This document shows, in pieces, positions 48,541 through 59,764 of a stretch of 64,000 bases of DNA; position 1 is the first letter of the stretch; the number at the start of each line of letters is the position of its first letter. The position numbers were made by a program, and so were the translations under genes. The notes beneath the pieces were generated by a model. It saw only the letters and a program-made list of their open reading frames with translations, did not search any database and was not told the origin of the DNA. The DNA is from Owenia fusiformis (taxonomy: Eukaryota > Annelida > Polychaeta > Sabellida > Oweniidae): contig CAIIXF020000001.1 in the NCBI GenBank assembly GCA_903813345.2, positions 26,337,915 to 26,401,914 of the forward strand, in the 5' to 3' direction.

Positions 48541-50489
48541 GTAAAATTAAATCAGTTGTAGTGTTTGTGAAAACAATGTCATATCAGATTTGATTAATAT
48601 GTGATCTAAATTCATGATAGATATATTTAACTCAATTTTTGGGCTCAATATGTTAGGATAGTATAGGTTTTACCTAAAACTAAACCAATGTAATTTTGTT
48701 CTATTTGACAAGGGTCTGTTTTGTATTTTTCAAATGTTGCTCTCTGTGCTTTCTCTCAAGGAGTGGCTAGATTTTATTCTGTTATAAAAAGAATGTATAT
48801 TGGAATGCCGTGATATAAGGAGGAAATGTTAAAAGATGTTAGATTGTCATTGAAGTGAATGTTACATGTATTAGAGCCATGTTGAACAAAAGTGAGTAGC
48901 CCTGGTAAGGTAGGTTAAAAAGTTGACATTGCACAAGTATTTCAGTTTTGAAGTGTTTAAAAGCGCACAATAAGATAAGGTACAAGTGCTGTATATATGG
49001 AATTTATTTAAAAGTTTTCACTGCATGCATTTTTGTGATAAAATAGTCCAAAGTGCAATTCACACCTTGAGCAAAAGTAAAGTTTGACTCCACTGACAGA
49101 ATATGCAAGGAGAGTTTAACATATATTTGGGTGCAAATGTTGAAGAATGTAAATGTAGCTTTAGGAATATCTGAAGTGATAAGTCATTTACATTCAGTAA
49201 AATACTCATCAGTTTGTTATCGTATCATTTATCAAAATATCAAAACTGAAATGAAAGAATGTGATTGGTCAGATTCAACCTGTGAATTGATGTCTCGATA
49301 TATCACTCATTTTCTACCCTCTCACTATGATGTATATGAATGCAATTTTCATAAGGGTTGAAGTCTTGTTACTAATTTATAACGTGATGGTGTGGTCCAA
49401 TAAGTGAAATATCACTCATCAACATTGGTTACATGTATTTCTCTATTATATGCATTTAGTCTTATTATTAATATAAATCACAATTATTTGTGAGCCTTAA
49501 AGTCCCCGTCTTAAGTTTGAAATTTTTTTTTATCATTCATTTACTATTTGTCAGGACTTAAAAAGTGATTTTAGAGATTTTTGAACAAAAAAAAAATTTT
49601 GAAAAAAAAGTTGTGAGCATTTCATTTCTCAAATATTCAAATTTCCCGCCATTTTTCAAAAAAAGTTGAAATTTCTTTATCATCAAATATTTCTTAATGC
49701 ATTTCAAAAAAGATTATCTTTTTAACACCAATGCAAAGATTGAACAAATGACACCCTATTTCAATAACAAAATGCCATATTTAATGGGCCACTTCAATGT
49801 TTTAGCATATCAAAAATATTTTGAAACATTAGTGATGTCACTAAGGTACCAAAAACTTTTTGAAAAATATTGAAATTTTTTTTTCGATGTCAATCTTTTC
49901 TAAATATGCTAGACTTTCATAAAAAAAACAATGTTGATTGTCTAACCTGGTTAAAAGGAAGAATAAATTATGTTTTAGATATCATTGTACCATTGGTTTC
50001 TATGAGAACTAAAATTTTGAAATGCATTTTTCTCAGAACCATTTTCATGCACTGATAAGTTCATTTCTCGCTTGTTTATCAACCGATTTTCTTAATTTTT
50101 TCGGCAAAAAACATGGGAGGATGAATGCTATGAATTGGTATGAATTGTGGCTAATTAGAAGATATGAGTGACCTCTAAAAATTGGTTTTAAATAAATTCA
50201 CAAATTTTGGAACAAAAAGTCTATCAAAAACCACTTTTTGAAATTAAAAAAAAAAGTTTCACATATCACACTTTGATAACATTGGGTTAGACTACAATAT
50301 AAGCCAAAGTGGTTTAAACTTTACATGGGGCCTTTAAGAACCAAGTTTTACCATGTGCTTCCAAGAATATAATAATTTCCATGATCTTTATTGTATTGTC
50401 CTGCATCCTGCATTGTTGTGCTATTGGTGAACTATTGTAACCTCCTAAAAGATCCACCATAATTTAATGAATTTGTCATCTATTTTCAG
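48541..50489 (+). other. Intron before the shared exon
   Basis: AT-rich intron. Most of its second half is the TTAA-flanked element at 49501-50333. A 76-codon plus-strand frame at 49131-49361 has no recognisable domain and no splice support. Confidence 0.45.
49501..50333. mobile_element. TTAA-flanked element of 833 bp
   Basis: TTAA on both sides (49497-49500 and 50334-50337). Ends AGTCCCCGTCTTAAGTTT and (inverted) AGGCCCCATGTAAAGTTT match at 13 of 18 positions. The interior is A/T-homopolymer-rich (runs of A or T near 49585, 49605 and 50250) with no coding frame. The TTAA target suggests a piggyBac-type MITE unrelated in sequence to the one at 8675. Confidence 0.5.
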
Positions 50490-51160
50490 GAGAACCAATA
50501 AATATAGGTCACCTAGGTAACAGGACATCTGCATCACAGAAATCATGGTCTGAACGCATACAGGCTGTAGATGATCTAGACGGCAATTCCGTCCCTAAAC
50601 CACGTAGCAAATCCCAATCTGCCCCTACCCCCACTTCTCAAACTCCACCCACAGTGCCTACCCAGCAGGGTCAAAAGAACGAGATGTCGGATGACGATGA
50701 CAATGTGAGTAAACATTCCATTGCTAACATGAATGCCACAAGGCGCATGTTTGAAAAGATGAGTGTCTCCAAGCAAATAGATATGAGTAAGGTACCAAAG
50801 AGGAGCATATCAAGCGGTGATTATGTGCCCAATTACCTACGCCAAGACAGCAACACAACAGTCCCACAAAACAACGACAAAGAACTGAAAATCGCTCAAG
50901 AGAATCAGGATAGACTTAAATATGAGAGAGAAGCTGCCAAAAATGAACTAGCCAAGAATGAGCTTGTGATTATAGCACCAGAGAAAAGGGATAAGCAGAA
51001 GGAAATTGAGACCTATATAGAGCTGACTGAGGCTGATAGAGGACAGGAGTTGCGTCAACATGAGAGTTTGATTGACAGGGAGATTCGAGCACAGTTAGAG
51101 AGAGAACAAGAGATGAAGAGACAAGGCACCATCCCTAGTACCACCCAAGGGCGTAATAAG
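50490..51160 (+). CDS. AKAP2/MISP-like gene, shared exon A
   Basis: A 671-base exon from acceptor TATTTTCAG (ending 50489) to donor AAG|GTGAGA (51161). It enters in phase 1 and leaves in phase 0. The N-terminal part (GEPINIGHLGNRTSASQKSW, then SERIQAVDDLDG) is followed by a Ser/Pro/Gln linker, NMNATRRMFEKMS, a SGDYVPNYLRQ stretch and long charged helices (residues about 130-215). The first of six repeated modules (SLIDREIRAQLEREQEMKRQ, 51064-51123) closes it. The module form I-x-R-E-I-R-x-x-x-E-R-E is the mark of the AKAP2/MISP C-terminal family, actin- and cell-cortex-associated proteins, some of which bind protein kinase A. The invertebrate function is inferred. Confidence 0.85.
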
Positions 51161-53422
51161 GTGAGAATAAAGTTAAAGTGTGAATTGTTTATTTCCATAT
51201 CACTTTCATTTTCTAAATATTCAGTAACCAGTTGATAATTTCATATTAATAAGTTTCACATGCTGCATGTATTTACTATAGGATGAGAAAAATGTTTAAA
51301 TGTTGTAGTAACATGGGTAACATGAATTTGAATAAAACTTTTATTTGGGTTTTCAACTTCTGTTATACACTTTTGTTTGCATTGAGTATGTACATAAAAA
51401 GATCAAAGTTCTTCGGGACAATCAGTAATTCATTCTTTATTTTGTTTGTTTCGAACTTGAAACTAAATGCATTTAATTTGAAGTAGGACCAATAAACTAT
51501 TTATCGTTGCATGGTATCATGGTAACCTTCAAAATTCATGTTTCCTTTAGTTTGAAAGACAACTAGGTTGTTCTAGATAGATTGCCAGACTGCTGTGTTC
51601 AACTTCCTCATGGATGTTCCCTGGATGAGGAAATATCTGATGATTTCAATTAGGGGAACGAACTCATTTGTGATGCACAAGATTAACATGTGATAATGTA
51701 CTTTAGTTAAAGGTTTTGGGTATAAATCAGGGTGTATAATTTACCAAGTTTAGTTTCAACATGTTAATGATCAATTCTACATGTAGGACAACCATTTGAG
51801 TGGTCTGGTAGTAGTTTATTTGGTTTGCTTTGAGGGTGTTTAAATACCATAAATGCACCTACAAACTGTGAGTGACTCATATCGGTCAGAATAACTTACC
51901 AAATATAAATTTATTTTACCTAAAAGTCGCAATAATTTTAATCAGTTAGTGTTTGAGTGGTGAATAAAACACTATATTTGGATATCATTAAAGGTTGCTT
52001 GGAACAACAGTTCATTCTCACAGTGATTCAAATATTAGGACTTATTTTACTTATATAAAACAAATGGATATTTAGAAGCGTTACACATCAGGTAAGTGAG
52101 AAGTTCTTGTTTAACCCTCTCTTTGGGCAATCAACGCTTGACTTGCCTACATGATAGAAAAATTGAATGAAATTCCTCAAATTAGGTTCATAGAAGTTAA
52201 AATAGGAATATTTATAAATTCATCAGATGAAATAAAAAGAAATTCAGACATTTCCAATGTGGTAGCATTTAATGTATATGAACTGTAGCTTGAAGATTGT
52301 TTAAAAACCGACTGGAGGCATCCCTTTGTCTTTATCCTTCCAAAGTGACCAAATGGCAGATAAGAGGGGCTCTGGCATACCAGAACGGACTGGAAGTTCT
52401 TCAAATATTTTTCCCTTTTTACCCCAATTTCTATGCTTGCATACCCTTTCGTTCCACTTCATTTCTTACTTAAATGAGAGCTTCTGGTTGAGAAAGGGTC
52501 AGCGTGGTAGTTTGGAATGATTAATTACCCGGTCTGTCACAGGTACCAATCTTTGGGGCAGGGCTGCTAAACTGTAATATAGTCTATACTAGGCAGAGGG
52601 TCGTTTATATCTAGACTGCGAGCAGGGTAATGCTTGCAATTATATTTCAAGAGATCTGTCATTTCATAATGTCTTTCACATATAGAGTGTAGCACTGTGA
52701 CATTCAGCTAGCTTCTGAGTGGCAGTGAACGAATAACACCTGTTACCCAAGCACCATTCAGACATATATAATTGTATGTAATCTAGCCAAATTGGTGCCA
52801 TCATCTAAAATAATGAAGTCATTTTCCTATGCTATTTTCTACATGGAATTTGACTTATGGCCCCTGTTGGATTTTAACATTGAATGTTATGACATTTACT
52901 GTTCTTTCCCCTGGGCGTATTCAGATACTTCTAGAACAACTTAACGAAAATCTCTCAAAGTATATGGAAGTATCTGAAGTTATTGCGTTATTAATACTCT
53001 AGGCAATGGGATAGGATGAAATAAGTGGACATCAAAGGATAATTATCTGTTTGATCATGGTCTGAAGATTGTCTGAAAGTGTCTCCAGGATTAGGAAGTA
53101 TCTATAGTTGTACATGTGGAGCTTCATGAAGTTTGAGATAAGATTGAAAATGAACTGAGTATGATGAGGAATATGACTCAAAGTAAATGAACTTACAATA
53201 GTGTGGTCTGAGGTCTGTGATGGTATCATAGTTATCTCAAGTACAGTTACTGTAACAGTGAATCATACATTTATATTTTGGACTTTTATGCCATAAAGGT
53301 ATGAAATATTATGTAAAGTTAGCATCTATGAAAAAACTTAATGACTGCATTTACATCAGTATACTAATTAAAGCTCTATTTTTTAGCAAAACAATTAGTT
53401 TTTTGGAAGTCATCTGCGCTAA

Positions 53423-53912
53423 CACCCCAGTCACATTTGTCGCACGGCGGCCGCAAGTCGACCGCAGAACAATTAAATCGGTGAATTTCTGCGGCGAGTG
53501 TAGAAAAACTACGCTCGCCTTGCGGCCTCCGTACGGCGTATGCAGATTTTTACAGGCCGCAGGGAAGGCGTAGAAATTATAACTTGGAGTTATAATATTT
53601 GTTCATTTCTGAGGTCCGCGTAGAAATCAACTGGCTCAACAAGATTGAATCATTATTTGTCAATATTTCACGATCACTTTTCATTTGATATTACATCCTA
53701 GCACTTTGAATAACATTTATAATTGTCCTGATGTAAATAAAATGAAAAAAACTATTATTTATCAATAGAAATTTAAAATTCACCGTGCGGCTGCCTTGGG
53801 AAATGTGACTACAAAAGTATGAGAGCGCAGAAATTCTGCGGCGAGCGTAGAAAAGCTACTGGCCGCAGAAATGATAGACCGCAAGGTCACCGTAGGAAAT
53901 GTGACTGGGGTG
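53423..53912. mobile_element. CpG-rich Harbinger-like MITE (TAA duplication)
   Basis: TAA on both sides (53420-53422, 53913-53915). Ends CACCCCAGTCACATTT (53423-53438) and AAATGTGACTGGGGTG (53897-53912) are exact 16-bp inverted repeats. The arms are GC-rich, unlike the AT-rich surroundings (GGCGGCCGC near 53447; GCGGCGAG twice), with further internal hairpins. The middle, about 53580-53790, is AT-rich. No transposase frame. Confidence 0.8.
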
Positions 53913-55153
53913 TAACTGGCCAATTTTATGACATAATCAGACTCATTTTTTGTTTATTGTTCAGAATTAGTTGGGGAAATACAAAATAGTATGAAATTAG
54001 CTGATAATTATATGAAAGAGAGCCTAGGTTCCTTATATATGAACCAACCATTAGATACAAGGATTAGGATTTTGAAAACTCAGAAGATGTATATGCTGCA
54101 TCAAGTATTTATGACTGGTAAGCTGAATACTTAGCTATGGGTAGCTTAGGAATGTATGGGGATTGATATCCCTTTTACTTATTTATTTATCAATTATCAT
54201 CATTAGTTACATTTACAAAATTATCTTCAATCGCCAAATACATGCATGGCATTATAGAAGACATTGATGCCCTTTTGAATATAATATAAGGAGCAATGTT
54301 AACAGTAGCTTTGGGGTTGTGGGGGGGGGGTGCTTGGCGTGGGAAACAGTTTATAGAGATAAAACATGTTACAGGAGGGAAAATCCCTGTACTCAAGATT
54401 TTTAAAATATACAGTAAATGATATGAATATGAATAAATTGATCCTTGTCTATGATCCGTTCTCTCTTTTAATACTAGTAAAGCAGTTAACTTGCCAAAGT
54501 GACAATTCACTGTGTTTCCTAAAATTCAAATTGACCCAACCAAATTTTAGCTAAATCATTGAACTAATTTGTCATGAGACAAGAACACTAATCTACTTAT
54601 TGTACAATACCCAAAGCAAATACCAATATGCCATGTCAACAATCTTCTCTATTTCCAAAAACCAAATCAAAAATGCCATCAATCCTATTACATTTCAGCC
54701 GATAAATAGGAAAAGTTCTCCAACATCATTTGAAAAATGAAATATAAGTCCAAGACCATTATTGCATCAATCAATAGTCGATACCTCAATACAACAGTGG
54801 CTCAAAATTTCACCAGCAGTCATCAGACTAGCCAAATGCTGCACGTTGATGTTGCATTGTGAGCAAGTTTGAAATTCTTCTTTTTTAATAGGCAGTGTGT
54901 GCCTCACATGCTAACACTATGTGAGGCAGTTCCCCACATTAGAATAGGATTTCAATGGAGAATTTAAATTTGTTACCACTTATAGGATTTAAACAGTTAT
55001 GCATTCTTTAGTTTTAATTGTTTTATTTAATTGCATTAGTACATGTAAACACACTTTACAGTAGATGACTGTCTATAAGCTTGCTTACTACAAATATAAA
55101 AAATAAATGATAGGAATTTTATTGTTTATCATTAAAATTTATAAATATCATAA

Positions 55154-55426
55154 ATGGTACTAAAAAAGAATTTAGTAAATATGAAAGAGAAAGAGTTGAA
55201 AAGTCAAAGCGAAATTCAAAATGTGGATAATATCAAGGATGTGATCTTGAAAAAAGATCGCCCACGGGTTCGACTTTTGCAATACAAAGGTTATGTGTAT
55301 CTATTAAGAAGCAGCGGAAAAGTTACACAGTTGTATAAATACAAGAAAAGGGTATGTACAGGTAATTCAAAATATGCTGAAACTGAAATCATGAAAGGTA
55401 GAGAATTTGAAAAATACTGTCCATAA
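55154..55426 (+). pseudogene. 90-codon intronic ORF, possible FLYWCH-like fragment
   Basis: ATG at 55154, stop TAA at 55424-55426. The start is Lys-rich (MVLKKNLVNMKEKELKSQ). The second half reads RPRVRLLQYKGYVYLLRSSG, then KVTQLYKYKKRVCTGNSKYA. This loosely follows the FLYWCH zinc-finger plan (L-x-Y-x-G-Y, then G-K and W-R-C with a later Cys and a His pair), but the Trp and the final His residues are missing, so any such domain is broken. FLYWCH fingers accompany MULE-type transposases. No splice signals tie it to the host gene. An unrelated chance frame is possible. Confidence 0.3.
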
Positions 55427-55929
55427 GGATCATATCAAAAATTCAGTGCTCACAAACACATCTCAAATTTTTCTTGACCCCTTCAACTGAAAAAATTTAT
55501 AATCGCAATTGTTTATGTGTTGATTTATACTATGCATCAATTTACTTATCTTTTCTAAACCTGAATATTAATAAAAAATAATTTGTCAAAAATATCTCTC
55601 AAAGATCTAATGATCTGTCCCCTCTATTGTTTTTTCCTGTTGCAATTCATAGATAGTCTGACAGTATTCAGGCCATTAAAATAGTTGAAAAGAATCCAGG
55701 AAAGAGATGTCTTAATTATATATAAGAGGTGATATATCTATAACTGAACAAGTGTAAAATTGTCATAATTACCTATAATTATATTTGACAAGTAATTTCA
55801 GGTGTCATCTGCATTACAATTTACTACATATTTGTACTTTAAAAGTGAAGTGTGTATTAAATCTTCATGCAGACCTTCAGCACTATGTTATTTAGAATGT
55901 TGATTTTTGTTCAGGTACAAATGTACATA

Positions 55930-56105
55930 TTGTAAAACCTGTCTTAGTGAACACCTCTCTCTCTCTCTCTCTCTTATGAACAGCTGTGTTTAGTGAACAC
56001 CATTTCAAGACACCTTTTACATTTTCTCCTGTATGAAGTAGCTTCTCTGTAGTGAACACCTGCCTACAGTTTTTATGGTTGTTCACATTATACAGGTTTT
56101 TACTG
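55930..56105. mobile_element. TA-flanked MITE with GTAAAACCTGT ends
   Basis: TA on both sides (55928-55929, 56106-56107). Left end TTGTAAAACCTGTCTTAGTG; right end, inverted, CAGTAAAAACCTGTATAATG. Inside, TAGTGAACACC occurs three times and a (CT)n run lies at about 55954-55973. It is the longer relative of 36433-36501. Confidence 0.6.
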
Positions 56106-56875
56106 TACATGTTAATAACACGCATTGTCCCCACTTGCCAAAAAGGATCAATACAGTTACCATTAATGAATGATTCTCATTTCCAGCCTTCTTCTTATGA
56201 CCTTTTCACATTTTGATAAACCTGCAAAATAATGTAGGACTAAATAACTTAAGACCTCTCAGGGTCTCAGGCACTCTCCTTAATTCAAAACAAGCAGACT
56301 TCAGAAAAAGCAATATAATATATATTACTACCAGTAAAAATTCCAGCAAAAATATGGAATTGTGGGTGGTCATTGAGAAGTTAGTTACCAGTATAAATAA
56401 GTCAGACGGGTGTGCCTTGTTTTAATTGAGTCAAGTAGCTTAGGGTATATATACTATGGACCTAAAGTTAGATACCTGCAAGGCTTTGATGTTATTAAAG
56501 CATCAATCAAATAAATGATTGAGGATTCAGGGACAGACACATGATTGGATTAATCAGTTATGATAGAATCTGTTTCTACAGGTCTCGTGAAGGTCTTTCA
56601 GTGCCTATATTGTTAAAGTATTCATGTTCAATATGCTCGAAATAACTTTTTTCAAAATTTGCTTTTAAATTTGGTCCTAATCAACTTTCTATCAGCGTGA
56701 GGCTTTTCAGACTTCCTGCATATACAAGTGCATTTTATAATGTGCATTGAAGTTTGTGATTAAATAAAATGTTGAGTTAAAATTCCCCATCACATAGAAT
56801 GAAATTTTGAAATATTCTTACCCTTGAATTTTTAAAAATCACCATTCTTCACCAATACAATCATCATCCATCCGA

Positions 56876-57036
56876 GGCCCGTAGCCAGGATTTGCCAAGG
56901 GGGGTTCAGTTTTCAAAAATTTCCAAGGGGTTCACATTTGACGATTTTGGCCCAAATATGGCTAAAATCACTTGAGAAGTGCTCAAAATGGTGAAAAACT
57001 GCATGATTTTGAAAGAAATCAGGGGGGGCCAATATT
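56876..57036. mobile_element. Degraded GTAGCCAGG-type MITE fragment
   Basis: Starts GGCCCGTAGCCAGGATTTG and soon reaches CAAGGGGGGTTCAG. A second G tract (CAGGGGGGGCC) lies near 57020. This is the common marine-invertebrate GGGCGTAGCCAGG terminus, but no matching right terminus was found, so it is probably truncated. Confidence 0.4.
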
Positions 57037-57629
57037 AGACTCTCATATTAGACTCTCATGTCTACGTAGAAGTTAAACATCCTCATTGCACCAAGATAAT
57101 AACATCTACCTGAAATGTCATAAATAATATATCAGTGTGTTATCTTACTGTGTCGAATCAATGCTCACTTTCTCACTTAGGAGGCACCAGCTCTGCACTT
57201 TACAATAGGAGCTACCATAATTATCTATTGGTCTTTGAAGCATATGATCTATTGGGTATTCATAAGGGTAGATGTGCTGAGGAATAACAAATTAGACTTA
57301 TGTGAGGAGTTAAAGCTATGTTGGATAAACCTGTAGAGTCTGTAGATAGTAGTATGGAGGAAAGCGTTGAACAAGATAATGTCATTTTCGATGATATGGT
57401 AGGTCAAACATATATAGATATAGTCTGTACTGGATATGTTAAGTGTTTGCTTGGAAGTATAGTACACTGCATGATAAATTACGAGGAAATTTGTACCACA
57501 CTTATTCCTTAGTGAAATGGTGCAATAGGAAAATGAAGACTTTCTCTCATTTAACCAAAATGAGGTTTCATACTCTGAAAATCAGGGCTCTGGACAACAG
57601 GAAGAAGGGGAGTCCTTGTTTTGGTAGTC

Positions 57630-57692
57630 AAAACTAGTGCACCATCTTTGGAAATTTGAAGTGACATTTTGCATGTTAATGCCTTGTTGTAA
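57630..57692 (+). repeat. Dispersed repeat copy, 3' part
   Basis: Contains GAAGTGACATTTTGCATGTT followed by AATGCCTTGT, identical to the 22680-22805 copy over about 26 bases. The 5' part is diverged. Confidence 0.55.
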
Positions 57693-57839
57693 ATGCAACA
57701 CATTTTGGAATTGGTCAAAGATAAACATACAGATACTCTTGAGGTAAAATGTTGGACAATTGATACTTTCCAGATCTATAGATCAAAATCGCTATTTTTA
57801 AGTGCTTCTTTTTGATCTTTTAGGATATGAAATTTTCAA

Positions 57840-59764
57840 ACTGGATATTTCTAGAAAAAATTAACCATAAATAAGTTACCTTAGCATATCTTATATTTTA
57901 TAAAGTGGTCAAAGATATGCATGTACATCTAAAATCAAACACATTTAAACTTGTCAAGATAAACATCTCCACATTCATTGGTGTTATTAAAATTATTTGA
58001 AGTCATGCCCCCAGAGCCCAATATCTTTGATGTACTATAAATTGTCATAAATAGTTATACTCGGACAGTTTGGAATCATCTTTGTAATTTCTGAACATGA
58101 ATATCTGTCATATATTTGATATATCAGCAAATGTCTTTTAAGGTCATGCATTGCGAAAATCTCTTCAGGTCCCTCCTAATATGTTGCGCTTTAAATGACT
58201 GAAATATGAAACATTCAAGAAAAATAAAGTTAGGAAAAATACTATCAATAGTACTTATGCAAGTGCTTATGCAGGTCAAAATGTCAAAAGGTCAAACCTT
58301 GCAAAACCCTTGCAAAAATGTTTCTGGTTTAATTTCAATCTTTTTAGTGATACTGTGCAAAGTCTTTGCAATGCGAAAAGAATTAAAACAATTAAAGACT
58401 CAATGAATTGTACATGCATGATTTAAGACTCTCGTGTCTTGTATACTAGTCTTTGAATTCGGGCTCCCTCCCTCATTCAAAGTCTGATACAAGACATCCA
58501 TGCTTAAAACCATCCATGATTCAATGTATCCTGTAATCCTTTTATCGAATACCCTTTATGCACATCAGCTAGATAACTATACTCTGACTGATGATTAAAT
58601 ACTTTGGAATGTGAATAGATCTTCATGATCCCAAATGGATCTTCCATGGCCTTAGATAGAAATTTTAATGTGAAACAATTTGTTAGATTGGCCTACTTAA
58701 TTAAATAGGAGAATGTAATGTTGTGATGTTCTTGCTACAAAGACTGATTGGATCTGAGTTCAAAATCAAAGAATTGTCTCCAATATAAAGAGTGCAGAAA
58801 AATTCAATATCTCACAAAGAGTAATAATTGAACTATGTTACTCTGTCAATTGAATATCATGCACTTAGTGAAGACTTAAGCATGGAGGCATTTAAGAAGT
58901 TTGTACCTAGAAAGTGCAATACTTTTGTGTACTCTCTTCAAGTTATGTTAGTGATAAGACGTTTATTCAAATAAGCCTTCTAATAAACTCTCTCCGGAGG
59001 GTTGGTCACTAAAAATTCTAATTTCAAGAAGCGTAGATAGTGAATTGACCTGGTATTTACTAAGTGATAGATATTGTAATCTCAGTGTGTTCTACATATC
59101 CTCTGTATTGAAATATGTGCTTGTTCAAGATATTCTTTATATCCTCTAATTGTAATCTACTGTATGTATGTTAACATTATCCTTCTCGTGTTATTAATTT
59201 ATATCAAATATATAAGTACTCTTCAAATAGTATCCCTTTGTAGAAGTATAGAAACACTTAAACCAATGATAATCTAAATTATTTACCTTGTCAAAAATAA
59301 CCGAGACAAGTTTATTGCTTAATAGTAGTTAAATAAAAAACAGGCTTTAATTAATGTATAAAAAGGCAATTTATTAAATTGGGCTAGTGTGATATAAAAT
59401 GTAAATGCCAAAAACAGAACTGGGAATTCTAATGGAGCACACTAACTTGCTAGAAGTAAACTATTATCAAAAGGTCTTTTTATCAGGAAATATTTTTTGA
59501 GATCGATAATCAACAATTTATTAGCCTCCTCAGACGTAGAGACCCTAGATATTATGTTTCCTGATATTACAAAGCTTATCAGGATCAGGGTGACATTATA
59601 ACAGTTTCATTTTTTGACACATGAAGTAGCATAAATATTGGGGGAATAAAGCGAAAGAATAGCAGGCTATTTCCATGTAAGTAAAAGATGTGAGTTCAGA
59701 GAGGAACTAGGGAAGTTATAAACATGATTTTATTTTAATTGTTGTATTTTGTTGTGTTTTTCAG
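57840..59764 (+). other. Intron tail without a recognised feature
   Basis: AT-rich intron sequence up to the acceptor TTTTTCAG at 59757-59764. A 66-codon plus frame at 58206 shows no domain. No repeat or hairpin of note was seen. Confidence 0.4.

Larger units (their letters stand above)
51161..59764 (+). other. Long intron between shared exons
   Basis: 8.6 kb of AT-rich intron. It includes a 12-bp-arm hairpin TTCAGATACTTC / GAAGTATCTGAA near 52920-52978, the CpG-rich element 53423-53912, a poly-G tract near 54321-54330, the frame at 55154-55426, the TA-flanked MITE 55930-56105, a degraded GTAGCCAGG-type element at 56876-57036 and a dispersed repeat copy at 57630-57692. No further exon recognised. 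Confidence 0.45.
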
